A DNA stretch of 64,000 bases from an uncultured Prevotellaceae bacterium (GTDB lineage Bacteria > Bacteroidota > Bacteroidia > Bacteroidales > Bacteroidaceae): NCBI GenBank assembly GCA_900316285.1, contig ONCG01000012.1, positions 1 to 64,000 on the forward strand, written 5' to 3'. Under the pieces are notes generated by a model, which saw only the letters and a list, made by a program, of their open reading frames with translations, was not told the DNA's origin and made no database searches. The position numbers were made by a program, and so were the translations under genes. Positions 22,498 to 31,300 of this stretch are shown in pieces (position 1 is the stretch's first letter; every line of letters starts with the position of its first letter).

Positions 22498-25336
22498 CGG
22501 TGAGGCTGTCCTTCGTGTCGAGACCGAGCTTCTGGCGGATGCGGTATCGGCTGATTTCCACGCCTCGTGTGGAAATGTTCAGCAGCGGGGCTATTTCCTT
22601 CGACAATAGGTTCATGCGAATGTAGGCACAGAGCATCTTCTCCTTGTGCGTCAGCGAGGGATAGCGTTCGTCGAGCAACTGCAGGAATCGGTGGTGCACA
22701 ATGTCGAACGAGTTCTTGAAAGCTTCCAAGTCGTCGTCGTGTTCGATGTTCGTATCAATCTGCCCGATGAGTCGCGTTACACGGCGCTTGATGGTGCTGA
22801 GCAACTCCGATTTCCGCACCTCGGCTCCAGTGGGCAATGCGTTATTCAGACTCACCGCCGTCTTCTTGATTTCCTGCAGCATCTCGTTTTTGCGCACGAT
22901 GTTCATTCGCGAGCGCACCAATTCGTCCTGACGTGCCCGCAACTCAAGCTCCAGTTTCTCCTCGCGCAGCGTCTCAATCTCTTCCACCTTCTCCTGAATC
23001 TCCTCTTCTTTCTCCTGCAACTGCTCGTTTTTCTTGGCAACCAGCCGCTGCCGACTCTTCTGTGCATATCGATAGGCTACATAGGCAGCAGCCATCATCA
23101 ACAAGACGTAGAGCGTATAGGCCCACCACGTTCGATACCACGGAGGCAGGATGACAAAGCTGAACGACGTCTCCACAGGCTTCTGACTGCCTGTCATGAT
23201 GACGCGCAGATGGAAGGTGTATGAGCCTTCATGCAAATTGGTGTACTCCTTGATGCGGCGGCGAGTGTACGGACTCCACTTGTCTTCAGCCGAGCCTTCC
23301 AGCCAGTAGCTATATTGTACGGTTTTCGACGGGTCGTAGTTATTAGTGCTATACTCCAGTCGCAGGGAGTTGTTGCGCCAGGCAATCTTCGCAGGCTGCT
23401 TGCAACCATAGAACAACGTGTCGGCATAGTTGCCAATATAGATATTCCTGATGTAGGGACGCACATGCAACTCGCCAGAAGCGCCTTGGGATGCAGGCAG
23501 AGAGATACGGGAGACGTCGTGAGTTCCCTGAGCCCCTCCGACAACCTGCAGCATGGCGAAACCGTCCTCAGTACCAATGATGGCCTCTTGTCCGTTGTCG
23601 TTGAAGCTGATATTCTCGAAGTCCTCCATCAGGCAATCGTTCAGGTAGCCATTGTTGTCCTTACCCGTCACAACGTGCAGAGTTCCATCGGAGACATACC
23701 ACAGCCGGCCCTTTGCATCCTGGCGGATATACGTGTAGGCGACGTGTCCTTCCAGCTGGTCCTCCAGCTTGTGGAAAGGCTCAAGGCGGTCGTTGGTGGT
23801 GTCGTAGCGGAACAGTCCGCTTCTGCTTGCCACAACAGTTTCACCGTTCACCTTAGCTATGCAAACGTTATCGCCCTTGGGCAACTGCGCGGAGTTGTAA
23901 CACCGCTGCGAAGCGACCTTGCTCAGATCGGCACTCAACACGAGACGGAAGAGGCCCTTCTCCTTATTGGCTACCCAGACGGCCCCCGAGCCATCCTCCA
24001 CATAGAACGTCTTGGCCGACAGGTCAGCACCCTTCACTCGTTCGGCCATCTCCCATCGTCCCCCTTGTCGGCGCATGAGCTGCAAGCCCCAATAGGTTGA
24101 GACAAGGAGCACATCGTCGCGATAGCCGAGTGAGCGCACACCCCATACACCTCTTTGATGATAACGCGTGATGCGATCGCCATCGATCATCAGGAAGAAA
24201 TGCCTGCCGCCACAAAATAGCTTTCCGTCGATGGTGTCGATGCACAACACCTGACTACCCGTGCCTTCAATGAAACGGATGTCGCCCGACGCCATCTCAT
24301 AAAGTCCCTGATTGCTACCCAAATAGAGCTTTCCACGATATCGCATGCTACAGTTGCCGCTTCCCACGGGCGACTGCCGGCTATTGAGAAAGCGAAGCGG
24401 AGAGTCGAGGGGCACGCAGTCGATACCGTTATCGAGTCCCAGCCAGAGGTTGTGCTCACTGTCGAAGGCTGCAGAAAGCACCATTCGGCTCTGCAATCCG
24501 TTGTCCATCGTGATTTGCTCGGCAACACCTGTCGCCAAGTCAAGCAGGAACACGCCATCGTGAATGGTGCCCAGCGCCAGCAGATGATCGCTAATAGCCG
24601 CACAGGTGAGTTGAGAGTGGAGAGTGGAGAGAGGAGAGTGGAGAGGTGAGAGGCGGTTGTTGTCGTAGAGGAACAGTCCGCGCTCACTACTCACCAGCAG
24701 GAGTTTGCCTTCATAGGGAAGCAGAGCCACGATGGGCGACGTCTGCTGAATGTCGATGCCGTGCAGCGGGGCAAACTTCTTCCCCATGAGCACATAGACG
24801 CCTGTGGCAGTTGTGACGTAAAGACGGTTGTAGACCACAGCTGAATAACTCAACCCATGTGGGTCGTGGATACGACTACGGGTGTTGTTGATGTAGATAG
24901 CTGTGTCGCATTGGAAATAGGTGTTGTCGCCTAAGTGATGAATGTTCCACACGTTCAACTGACCAATCTTATCCACCGACTCCGAGAGCCGCTCGTAGAC
25001 CATACGCCCCTTTTCATTACGCACAAACCGGCCAAACTGGCCAAGGGCACCCACATAGATGCCGTCGCGAGCTGCATAGACCGACCTGACCTTTGCATTG
25101 CCAGGCAAGCTGTAGGTTTTCCAGTTCGCCCCGTCGAACTCCAGCAAGCCTTTGTTATTGGCAAAGTACATCCAGCCTTCATGGTTTTGGACGATCTGCC
25201 AATTCTGGTTGCCCGACCGATATTGCTGCCTCGAATAGTTCACAACAGCATGCTGCCAGGAACCATCTGCCATGAGGGGCGCTGACACGAGAAGCAGGCC
25301 GGCCGAGAGGAGGATTGTTGTGCATAAATGTTTCAT
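22478..25336 (-). CDS. PUL 1 transcriptional regulator: beta-propeller sensor, Y_Y_Y domain, membrane helix and HTH
   Basis: A 952-residue one-component regulator. Residues 1-23 are a signal segment. About 30-640 are Reg_prop-type propeller repeats (WQIVQNHEGWMYFANNKGLLEFDG; DARGRLWYVSDG-like units). About 655-715 is a triple-tyrosine domain (LRLEYSTNNYDPSKTVQYSYWLEG...). A transmembrane helix lies at about 728-746 and a long Gln/Glu coiled coil at about 750-810. The C-terminal LuxR-like HTH (about 890-950) contains LSKEIAPLLNISTRGVEISRYRIRQKLG. There is no histidine kinase or receiver domain, so it is not a hybrid two-component protein. It would sense a glycan in the periplasm and act on the divergent susC promoter 250 bp away. 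The segment RLSPLHSPLSTLHSQLT is encoded by a DNA micro-repeat (24606-24652). Confidence 0.88.
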   Translation of the reverse strand: MKHLCTTILLSAGLLLVSAPLMADGSWQHAVVNYSRQQYRSGNQNWQIVQNHEGWMYFANNKGLLEFDGANWKTYSLPGNAKVRSVYAARDGIYVGALGQFGRFVRNEKGRMVYERLSESVDKIGQLNVWNIHHLGDNTYFQCDTAIYINNTRSRIHDPHGLSYSAVVYNRLYVTTATGVYVLMGKKFAPLHGIDIQQTSPIVALLPYEGKLLLVSSERGLFLYDNNRLSPLHSPLSTLHSQLTCAAISDHLLALGTIHDGVFLLDLATGVAEQITMDNGLQSRMVLSAAFDSEHNLWLGLDNGIDCVPLDSPLRFLNSRQSPVGSGNCSMRYRGKLYLGSNQGLYEMASGDIRFIEGTGSQVLCIDTIDGKLFCGGRHFFLMIDGDRITRYHQRGVWGVRSLGYRDDVLLVSTYWGLQLMRRQGGRWEMAERVKGADLSAKTFYVEDGSGAVWVANKEKGLFRLVLSADLSKVASQRCYNSAQLPKGDNVCIAKVNGETVVASRSGLFRYDTTNDRLEPFHKLEDQLEGHVAYTYIRQDAKGRLWYVSDGTLHVVTGKDNNGYLNDCLMEDFENISFNDNGQEAIIGTEDGFAMLQVVGGAQGTHDVSRISLPASQGASGELHVRPYIRNIYIGNYADTLFYGCKQPAKIAWRNNSLRLEYSTNNYDPSKTVQYSYWLEGSAEDKWSPYTRRRIKEYTNLHEGSYTFHLRVIMTGSQKPVETSFSFVILPPWYRTWWAYTLYVLLMMAAAYVAYRYAQKSRQRLVAKKNEQLQEKEEEIQEKVEEIETLREEKLELELRARQDELVRSRMNIVRKNEMLQEIKKTAVSLNNALPTGAEVRKSELLSTIKRRVTRLIGQIDTNIEHDDDLEAFKNSFDIVHHRFLQLLDERYPSLTHKEKMLCAYIRMNLLSKEIAPLLNISTRGVEISRYRIRQKLGLDTKDSLTDFLQHL

Positions 25337-25340
25337 GCTG

Positions 25341-25372
25341 CAAAGATATCGTTTTTTTCTGAAACTACCAAA
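25341..25372 (-). promoter_or_regulatory. Regulator promoter abutting the start codon
   Basis: On the minus strand TTTG (25369-25372), a 20-nt spacer and TATCTTTG (25341-25348). The regulator ATG (25334-25336) begins 4 nt after the -7 box, so the transcript would be leaderless or nearly so. Confidence 0.7.
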
Positions 25373-25504
25373 TACTATGAGATAGTTTTTTAGAAACTCA
25401 CTTTTTTGAAATAGTTATTGATTATCAATACGTTACATTTTTGTTGAGAAACTTTTGATGTAGTCGTTGAGAAGAGCTATAGTAGTTGTGATGTAGTTAT
25501 ATCC

Positions 25505-25535
25505 TTGGCATGAATTAAGAATAGGTGTAACTTTG
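25505..25535 (+). promoter_or_regulatory. susC promoter of PUL 1
   Basis: TTG at 25505-25507, 20-nt spacer, TAACTTTG at 25528-25535, giving a 45-nt leader. Direct repeats TGATGTAGTCGT (near 25457) and TGATGTAGTTAT (near 25489) lie just upstream and are candidate binding sites for the divergent regulator. Confidence 0.65.
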
Positions 25536-25583
25536 CGGCATCAAAACGAAACCAAACATCTATTATTATTTAATTTAAATCTT

Positions 25584-28500
25584 ATGAAACTAAAAGCATT
25601 ATCAACTGGTATTTGGCAGCCGCTCATCGTTGGCTGCTGGTTATTCCTTTTGAGTGCGGCAGCTTGGGCACAAGGTCCTCTCACCGTGAGAGGTACGGTG
25701 CTGGATGCTACTACGCACGAACCTATGATTGGTGTCAGCGTCATCGAACAAGGCACTTCGAACGGTGCTATCACCGACATGGACGGCCACTTCGTCCTTC
25801 AGCAGGTCAGACAACGTGCCACCATTCAGTTCTCCTATGTGGGATATCTCGACTTAACGCTCCCTGTGGCTAACGCCTCCGGCGAGATTCTGATGCGGGA
25901 AGACGACAAGACTCTCTCTGAAGTGGTCGTCGTGGGTTACGGCACGCAGAAGCGAGCCAATCTCTCTGGTGCCGTGTCAGCCGTAGAAGGCGACAAACTG
26001 GCCGCCAAGCCGACGAGCGACGTGCTGAGTGCCATGCAGGGCGAACTGCCAGGTGTGGCTGTGCTGCGTTCCAGCGGTGAGCCTGGCAGCGAGACCTCAG
26101 GCATTCGCATTCGTGGTTTCTCGTCAGCTAACGCCACCAGCGCTTTGGTACTCATCGACGGTGTTGAGGGCGATCTGTCGTTGTTGAATGCCGACGACAT
26201 CGAAAGCATCTCTGTGCTGAAGGATGCTTCTGCTTCGGCTATCTATGGTGCCCGTGCAGCCTCGGGTGTTGTACTCGTGACGACGAAGAGCGGCAGCGAG
26301 GGAAAGGCGAGAATCTCCTACAACGGCTACTATGCTGTGAACACTCCCGGTAATATGCCGGAGCGCCTGCCTGCTTGGGAAGAACAGCAGTGGATTAACA
26401 TCGGCCGCTACAATCAAGGCGGCAGCTACGAGTGGAACAAGGAGAAGACCACCTGGGTTGCCAACCCGAACTTCAACTACTACCCCAATAACAACAACGG
26501 CCGCTGGGAACAGTTCACCGCGACCAACTGGGTAGACGAAGGTACCAAGGACCACAGCGACCAGACCAATCACTCCATCTCTGTCTCCGGTGGTACGAAG
26601 AGCATGAACTACTTCGTCAGCGGAAACTACTTCTACAAGAATGGTATGCTGAAGTATGCCGATAACGCCAACACACGCGTGAACCTGCATGCAAAGGTGA
26701 GCGCTGAGCTGAACAAGTATCTGCAACTGGGCGTCAACGTGCAATATCAGTCGAAGAAGAGCACGTCGCCTTCGAATGGTGCCGGCAGCATTCTTAATAC
26801 AATGTATGGCGCTCGCGCGCGTCAGCTCCTGTGGCAGCCTGAGGAAACACCCAACTACGGCTCGCAGCCCTATAGCGGCGACTTGCAGGTGAACCCCATC
26901 GACATTCTGAAGAACGGCGGCACCAACGAAACCCACTACGAGGCATTCCTCGGCAAGGGCGAACTGACCATCAAGAATCTGGTTGAAGGCCTGCGCATCA
27001 ACCTCAGCGCCAGCCGTCGCGCCGGCTACTACAGCGGTCGCTCCGAGCGTCACTGGCTTGCTTGGTATGCCATGAACGGCACGACCATCCGTCAGCAGAC
27101 CAACAACCCGAACTCGCTCTATCGCATCAAGAACAACGACTATCACGACATGTTGGAGGCTACTGCCACCTATGAGATCACTTCAGGCATGCACAACGTG
27201 AAGTTGCTCGGTGGTACCAGCTATGAGAACTATCGCAAGGATCAGTTCGATGCAACAGCAAAGAACATGAACTCAAACGACTTCTATTCGTTCAACTACT
27301 ACGATGCAGCTGAGGCTACTAACACCACGCTGGGCGATAACATCCAGCCCTGGTCGATGATGTCCTACTTCGGTCGCGTCAACTACAACTTCGCCGAGCG
27401 CTATCTGCTGGAGGCCAACATCCGTTACGACGGAAGCTCGCGTCTGGCTCCCTCCAAGCGTTGGAAGGCATTCCCGTCGGTGAGTGCTGCCTGGCGTGTG
27501 AACCAGGAGAAGTGGTTCAACCTCGACTGGGTGAGCAATTTGAAGCTGCGTGCTTCGTGGGGTCAGCTTGGTAATGGTGCCGTGCTGGGACTCTATGACT
27601 ACATTCCCACCATCTCGCAGGGTGCCACCTATATAACTGAAAAAAGCTACTATCAGGCCAATCTCGCTTCGAAGGACAAGACCTGGGAGACTATCGAGAC
27701 CACTAATATCGGTATCGACCTCGGCTTCCTGCGCGGACGTCTGAACGCATCGTTCGACTACTATTGGAAGTACAACAACGACATGCTCTCCCGTCTGCAG
27801 TTGCCGCACACCATCGGTATCGGTGTACCTTCGGTGAATGTCGGTAAGCTGAAAACGTGGGGTTGGGAGTTCGACATCAGATGGCAGGACCGCATCGGCG
27901 ACTTCCGCTATCAAGTGGCCTTCAACATCAGCGACTCGCAGAACAAGCTCGTTGAGTACGACGGTGCTGACGTCATCTCTGCCGGTAACGTAAGCCTGCT
28001 CGAAGGCTATGCTATGAACACCATTTGGGGTTACAAGACCGATGGCTACTGGTCGAGTCTGGAGGAATACCAGCAGTACAAGGAAGCTCATCCCGGCTAT
28101 AAGTCGTTCTCTGATGGTAAGGTTGGCGGCGGCGACGTTCGCTATCTGACACTTCCCGATGCCGACGGCAGCATCGACCACCAGGTGGGTGCCGGCGACG
28201 GTACGAAAGAGAATCACGGCGACCTGGTCTGCCTGGGTAACTCCAACGGCCGCTACCTCTACGGTCTGAACCTCTCGGCCCAGTGGAAGGGCTTCGACTT
28301 CGCTGTGATGTTCCAGGGTGTTGCCAAGCGCAAGATCCTCGTCGATACCGAAGCAATCACGCCTTTCGGCCGTACACACCAAATGCCTTGGACCATTCAT
28401 CGCGACTACTGGACAGAAGACAATCCCGATGCCTACTGGCCCCGTCTCTACAACTACAACGGCGACATGTTCAACTTCCAGCCTTCCGACAAGTGGGTGC

Positions 28501-28721
28501 AGAATGCTGCCTACCTGCGTCTGAAGAACATCACGCTGGGCTACACGATTCCTGTTGACAAGCGCTACATCCAGAAGCTGCGCGTCTACATCAGCGGCAA
28601 CGACGTCTGGGAGAAGTCCGACATCCTGAAGGTGTTCGACCCCGAAGCCGGCAACAACGTTGGCCGTAACTACTATCCCTTCTTCCGCACTTGGTCGTTT
28701 GGCGTGAATGTTACGCTCTAG
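25584..28721 (+). CDS. SusC/RagA-family TonB-dependent outer membrane receptor (PUL 1)
   Basis: A 1045-residue receptor starting at MKLKALSTGIW; the 17-codon upstream extension is rejected because it places the signal peptide inside and overlaps the promoter. Signal peptide to about residue 30 (AAAWAQ). A carboxypeptidase-like domain (VRGTVLDATTHEPMIGVSVIEQGTSNGAITDMDG) covers about 33-115. The TonB box region and plug follow (LSEVVVVGYGTQKRANLSGAVSAVEGDKL; IRIRGFSSANATSALVLIDGV; ASGVVLVTTKSG). The remaining ~780 residues form the 22-strand barrel and end in RTWSFGVNVTL. It imports oligosaccharides across the outer membrane together with the SusD protein encoded 33 bp downstream. Confidence 0.96.
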   Translation: MKLKALSTGIWQPLIVGCWLFLLSAAAWAQGPLTVRGTVLDATTHEPMIGVSVIEQGTSNGAITDMDGHFVLQQVRQRATIQFSYVGYLDLTLPVANASGEILMREDDKTLSEVVVVGYGTQKRANLSGAVSAVEGDKLAAKPTSDVLSAMQGELPGVAVLRSSGEPGSETSGIRIRGFSSANATSALVLIDGVEGDLSLLNADDIESISVLKDASASAIYGARAASGVVLVTTKSGSEGKARISYNGYYAVNTPGNMPERLPAWEEQQWINIGRYNQGGSYEWNKEKTTWVANPNFNYYPNNNNGRWEQFTATNWVDEGTKDHSDQTNHSISVSGGTKSMNYFVSGNYFYKNGMLKYADNANTRVNLHAKVSAELNKYLQLGVNVQYQSKKSTSPSNGAGSILNTMYGARARQLLWQPEETPNYGSQPYSGDLQVNPIDILKNGGTNETHYEAFLGKGELTIKNLVEGLRINLSASRRAGYYSGRSERHWLAWYAMNGTTIRQQTNNPNSLYRIKNNDYHDMLEATATYEITSGMHNVKLLGGTSYENYRKDQFDATAKNMNSNDFYSFNYYDAAEATNTTLGDNIQPWSMMSYFGRVNYNFAERYLLEANIRYDGSSRLAPSKRWKAFPSVSAAWRVNQEKWFNLDWVSNLKLRASWGQLGNGAVLGLYDYIPTISQGATYITEKSYYQANLASKDKTWETIETTNIGIDLGFLRGRLNASFDYYWKYNNDMLSRLQLPHTIGIGVPSVNVGKLKTWGWEFDIRWQDRIGDFRYQVAFNISDSQNKLVEYDGADVISAGNVSLLEGYAMNTIWGYKTDGYWSSLEEYQQYKEAHPGYKSFSDGKVGGGDVRYLTLPDADGSIDHQVGAGDGTKENHGDLVCLGNSNGRYLYGLNLSAQWKGFDFAVMFQGVAKRKILVDTEAITPFGRTHQMPWTIHRDYWTEDNPDAYWPRLYNYNGDMFNFQPSDKWVQNAAYLRLKNITLGYTIPVDKRYIQKLRVYISGNDVWEKSDILKVFDPEAGNNVGRNYYPFFRTWSFGVNVTL

Positions 28722-28754
28722 TTTATAGTCAAAATTTATATAAAGAATAAAGAT

Positions 28755-30428
28755 ATGAAACGATATATTTTCAAATCATTGAGCGTTGTCGCCATCGCTT
28801 GTGGCATGATGGCTTTGGCCAGCTGCGAACTGGACCGTATGCCTGAGACAACGCTGGCCGACAATAACTTCTGGCAGAGCGAGACCGACCTGCGCGGTGC
28901 TTGCAACAAACTCTATGTCGACCTGCCGGGATTCTCACACGACACCCGCGCCGACGACGTTATCGGAACGGCTGCCAACTCAACCTCAAGCGGCAACTGG
29001 AATGTGCCCGCCACAGCTAACGACTGGACACAGCCCTACCAGAAGATTGCCGTTTGCAACAACATCATCGCAAAGGGCGAGCAGGCTCCGCTGCTGGACG
29101 CTCAGAAGAACCGTTGGATGGCTGAGGCCTATTTCTTCCGCGCCTATCACTACTTCGATCTCGTGAAGAAGTATGGCGACGTGCCCCTCATCCTGAAAGC
29201 TTTCGACTCGACGAGTGATCCCGATATCAAGATGGGCCGTACCCCGCGTGAGGAAGTCATCCAGCAATGCTACAGCGATTTGGCTTTTGCTGAAGCAAAC
29301 CTGCCCGACATCGACGACGTGAAAAGTGATGCCGACTGGGGCCGCGTCTCAAAGAGTGCTGCCCGAGGAATGCTGGTGCGCATCGGCCTCTACGAAGGCA
29401 CCTATTCGAAGTATCACAGCCTGGGCAGCGATGCCAAGAGTCACCTGAAGGTAAGCATCGACGCTGCCGAACGACTCATCAACAGCGGTAAGCACGACCT
29501 GTATCCCGATTTCCAGAAGCTGTTCTACTTCGACGGTGAAGGTCGCCAGAACAAGGAGAACGTGTTCGTGAAAGTCTATGGTCCCAACGGTGCCAGCGGC
29601 GTAATCCTTCACAACAACTCTCGCGGACTGGAGAATGCCGTGAGCGTCACACGCCAGACAATTGACGAAATTCTCTATAGCGACGGACTGCCTCGCGAGA
29701 AGACCACACTGAAGGTGGAAGAGAAGATGCACAACGACGTATTCCTGAACCGCGATCCCCGCATGGCCCTGACGTTCTACCAGAAGGGCGAGGAAGCCTA
29801 CAAGGCTGGCTACAACCCCTTCGGCAATCAGCACGGCAACGGCTACGGCATCAAGAAGGGCTTCATGCTCGAGGAGTGGAACACCGTAAACAAGGAGACC
29901 GTCGACAAGATGATCATCCGCTATGCTGAAGTGCTGCTCTCTTATGCAGAGGCACTGTTGGAATACAATGGTCAGATCAGCGATGCACAGCTCAATGCTA
30001 CTGTGAACAAGATTCGTGCCCGTGTGGGCTTCGACGTGAAGCTCACCAACGCTTTCGTCAGCGCCAACGGTCTGAACATGCGCGACGAGATTCGTCGCGA
30101 GCGCCACGTGGAATTCATCGACGAGAACCTGCGCTACGACGACATCATCCGCTGGAAGATTGCCGAGAAGGTGCTTCCCGTCACGATGCTGGGTCTGAAG
30201 TATAACGATGCCGACGAGCTGAGCACGCAGCGCGAGAACATCCAAAACCGTCTGACCGACGCCAACGGTATGTTCAACGGCAAGAAGGTGGCCGACCAGG
30301 GAGACATCTACGTCATCGAGCAGGCTAGCGCCCGTAGCTTCGATCCCAACAAGGATTACAAATACCCCATTCCTACCTACGAGATTGCCACTTCGGAGGG
30401 TAACGTCAAGCAGAACCCCGGCTGGTAA
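28755..30428 (+). CDS. SusD/RagB-family nutrient-binding lipoprotein (PUL 1)
   Basis: A 557-residue surface lipoprotein with lipobox LASC (Cys24). The family blocks are in order: ETTLADNNFWQSETDLRGACNKLYVD, WTQPYQKIAVCNNII, AEAYFFRAYHYFDLVKKYGDVPLI, RYAEVLLSYAEALLEYNG and IRRERHVEFIDENLRYDDIIRW near the C-terminus. SusD proteins form a lid over the SusC barrel and bind the glycan. It is co-transcribed with susC and followed after 51 bp by a small surface lipoprotein gene. Confidence 0.95.
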   Translation: MKRYIFKSLSVVAIACGMMALASCELDRMPETTLADNNFWQSETDLRGACNKLYVDLPGFSHDTRADDVIGTAANSTSSGNWNVPATANDWTQPYQKIAVCNNIIAKGEQAPLLDAQKNRWMAEAYFFRAYHYFDLVKKYGDVPLILKAFDSTSDPDIKMGRTPREEVIQQCYSDLAFAEANLPDIDDVKSDADWGRVSKSAARGMLVRIGLYEGTYSKYHSLGSDAKSHLKVSIDAAERLINSGKHDLYPDFQKLFYFDGEGRQNKENVFVKVYGPNGASGVILHNNSRGLENAVSVTRQTIDEILYSDGLPREKTTLKVEEKMHNDVFLNRDPRMALTFYQKGEEAYKAGYNPFGNQHGNGYGIKKGFMLEEWNTVNKETVDKMIIRYAEVLLSYAEALLEYNGQISDAQLNATVNKIRARVGFDVKLTNAFVSANGLNMRDEIRRERHVEFIDENLRYDDIIRWKIAEKVLPVTMLGLKYNDADELSTQRENIQNRLTDANGMFNGKKVADQGDIYVIEQASARSFDPNKDYKYPIPTYEIATSEGNVKQNPGW

Positions 30429-30479
30429 TAGAAAAATGAGTATAGACAATTGAAAACAGAAACATAATAAAACTGAAAT

Positions 30480-31091
30480 ATGAAACGTTTTATCAATATA
30501 CTGATGGCGCTCATGGTCTTGATGACGGGTCTGACGACTCTGACGGCCTGCAGCGACGACGAATGGGGAAACGACAACCCCGAATATCAGAATGTGTTTA
30601 TCGTGGCTTTTGCCGACTGGGGACCTAAGAGCAACAACGACAAGACCTACACCGTGAAGCAGGGCAGTCAGCTGGAGGTGCCTGTTCAGCTGTGGTGTGA
30701 GGGCACGCGTTCGTTCAACGCCGAGGCTTTCGTCTATGTCGACACCAAGCTCGCACTGGGTCAGGACTTCCAGATTGTCGATGCAACGGGCAACACCCTG
30801 CAGCCGAATAGCAACGGTGCCTACGTGCTGACGTGGGACTTGCAGAAGCCCGATGCCACCAAGAACCACCGTCTGCAGAGCATCTTCGTGAAAGCGCTGA
30901 ACGGCGCAAAGGGCGATGTGACGCTGATGACCTTCGACCCGAAGGACGTAGATGCCGACGGCAAGTTGCGCATCTCCAACGGAGGCACGAAGGACGACGA
31001 CACCCAATACTATGTGCCCAACAACAAGACCGGCCAGTATGAGGTGCGTTGCATCACGGTGAACTACAAGGTGAAAGTAACTATCAACTAA
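30480..31091 (+). CDS. Small PUL lipoprotein, probable surface glycan-binding protein
   Basis: A 203-residue lipoprotein (lipobox LTAC, Cys24; an acidic DDEWGNDNPE stretch after the Cys suggests surface export by the Bacteroidetes lipoprotein export signal). The body is beta-rich, with alternating hydrophobic residues typical of an Ig-like fold (YTVKQGSQLEVPVQLWCEG; VRCITVNYKVKVTIN). I do not recognise a specific family. Position directly after susD is where SusE/F-like glycan-binding proteins are encoded, so binding of the PUL 1 substrate is the likely role, by context only. A hairpin array begins immediately after its stop codon. Confidence 0.6.
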   Translation: MKRFINILMALMVLMTGLTTLTACSDDEWGNDNPEYQNVFIVAFADWGPKSNNDKTYTVKQGSQLEVPVQLWCEGTRSFNAEAFVYVDTKLALGQDFQIVDATGNTLQPNSNGAYVLTWDLQKPDATKNHRLQSIFVKALNGAKGDVTLMTFDPKDVDADGKLRISNGGTKDDDTQYYVPNNKTGQYEVRCITVNYKVKVTIN

Positions 31092-31178
31092 GCTGCTGCG
31101 CAGCGTTCAAAGCAGCATAGCTGCGTTCAAAGTTCAAAAGCAGCATAGCTGCGTTCAAAGTGCAAAGCAGCAAGCTGC
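31092..31178. repeat. Hairpin array GCAGC-ATA-GCTGC with GTTCAAAG linkers
   Basis: Hairpins at 31092-31104 (GCTGC-TGC-GCAGC), 31112-31124 and 31140-31152 (GCAGC-ATA-GCTGC) and 31167-31178 (GCAGC-AA-GCTGC). The first has its arms swapped relative to the others yet still pairs. Linkers repeat CGTTCAAAG. The array starts at the base after the stop codon of the lipoprotein gene. Confidence 0.85.
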
Positions 31179-31192
31179 GTTTAAAGCGCCGT

Positions 31193-31270
31193 GTAGGGGC
31201 AGTCCCCGTGTCTGCCCTTCACTTCCAAAGAAAAAACAATCATTGGCGGGGCAGACACGGGGTCTGCCCC
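31193..31270. repeat. Inverted pair of GTAGGGGCAG palindromic repeats
   Basis: Left copy 31193-31217 (GTAGGGGCAGTCCCC then GTGTCTGCCC) and right copy 31248-31270 in inverse (GGGGCAGACAC then GGGGTCTGCCCC). Same family as 21304-21417, with one C fewer in the centre. They separate the lipoprotein gene from the lyase/GH88 gene and could form a 20+ bp hairpin in the message. Confidence 0.88.
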
Positions 31271-31300
31271 AGCCAAAAACCTCTAAACTCCAAACCAAAC

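Noticed and set aside
22478-25336. Hybrid two-component sensor
   Set aside because: The propeller and Y_Y_Y domains are there, but no HisKA, HATPase or receiver motifs are present; the coiled coil leads directly to a LuxR-type HTH.
31160-31300. N-terminal extension of the lyase/GH88 gene
   Set aside because: It is read from hairpin-array and GTAGGGG repeat DNA and would bury the signal peptide. The ATG at 31301 gives a normal exported protein.
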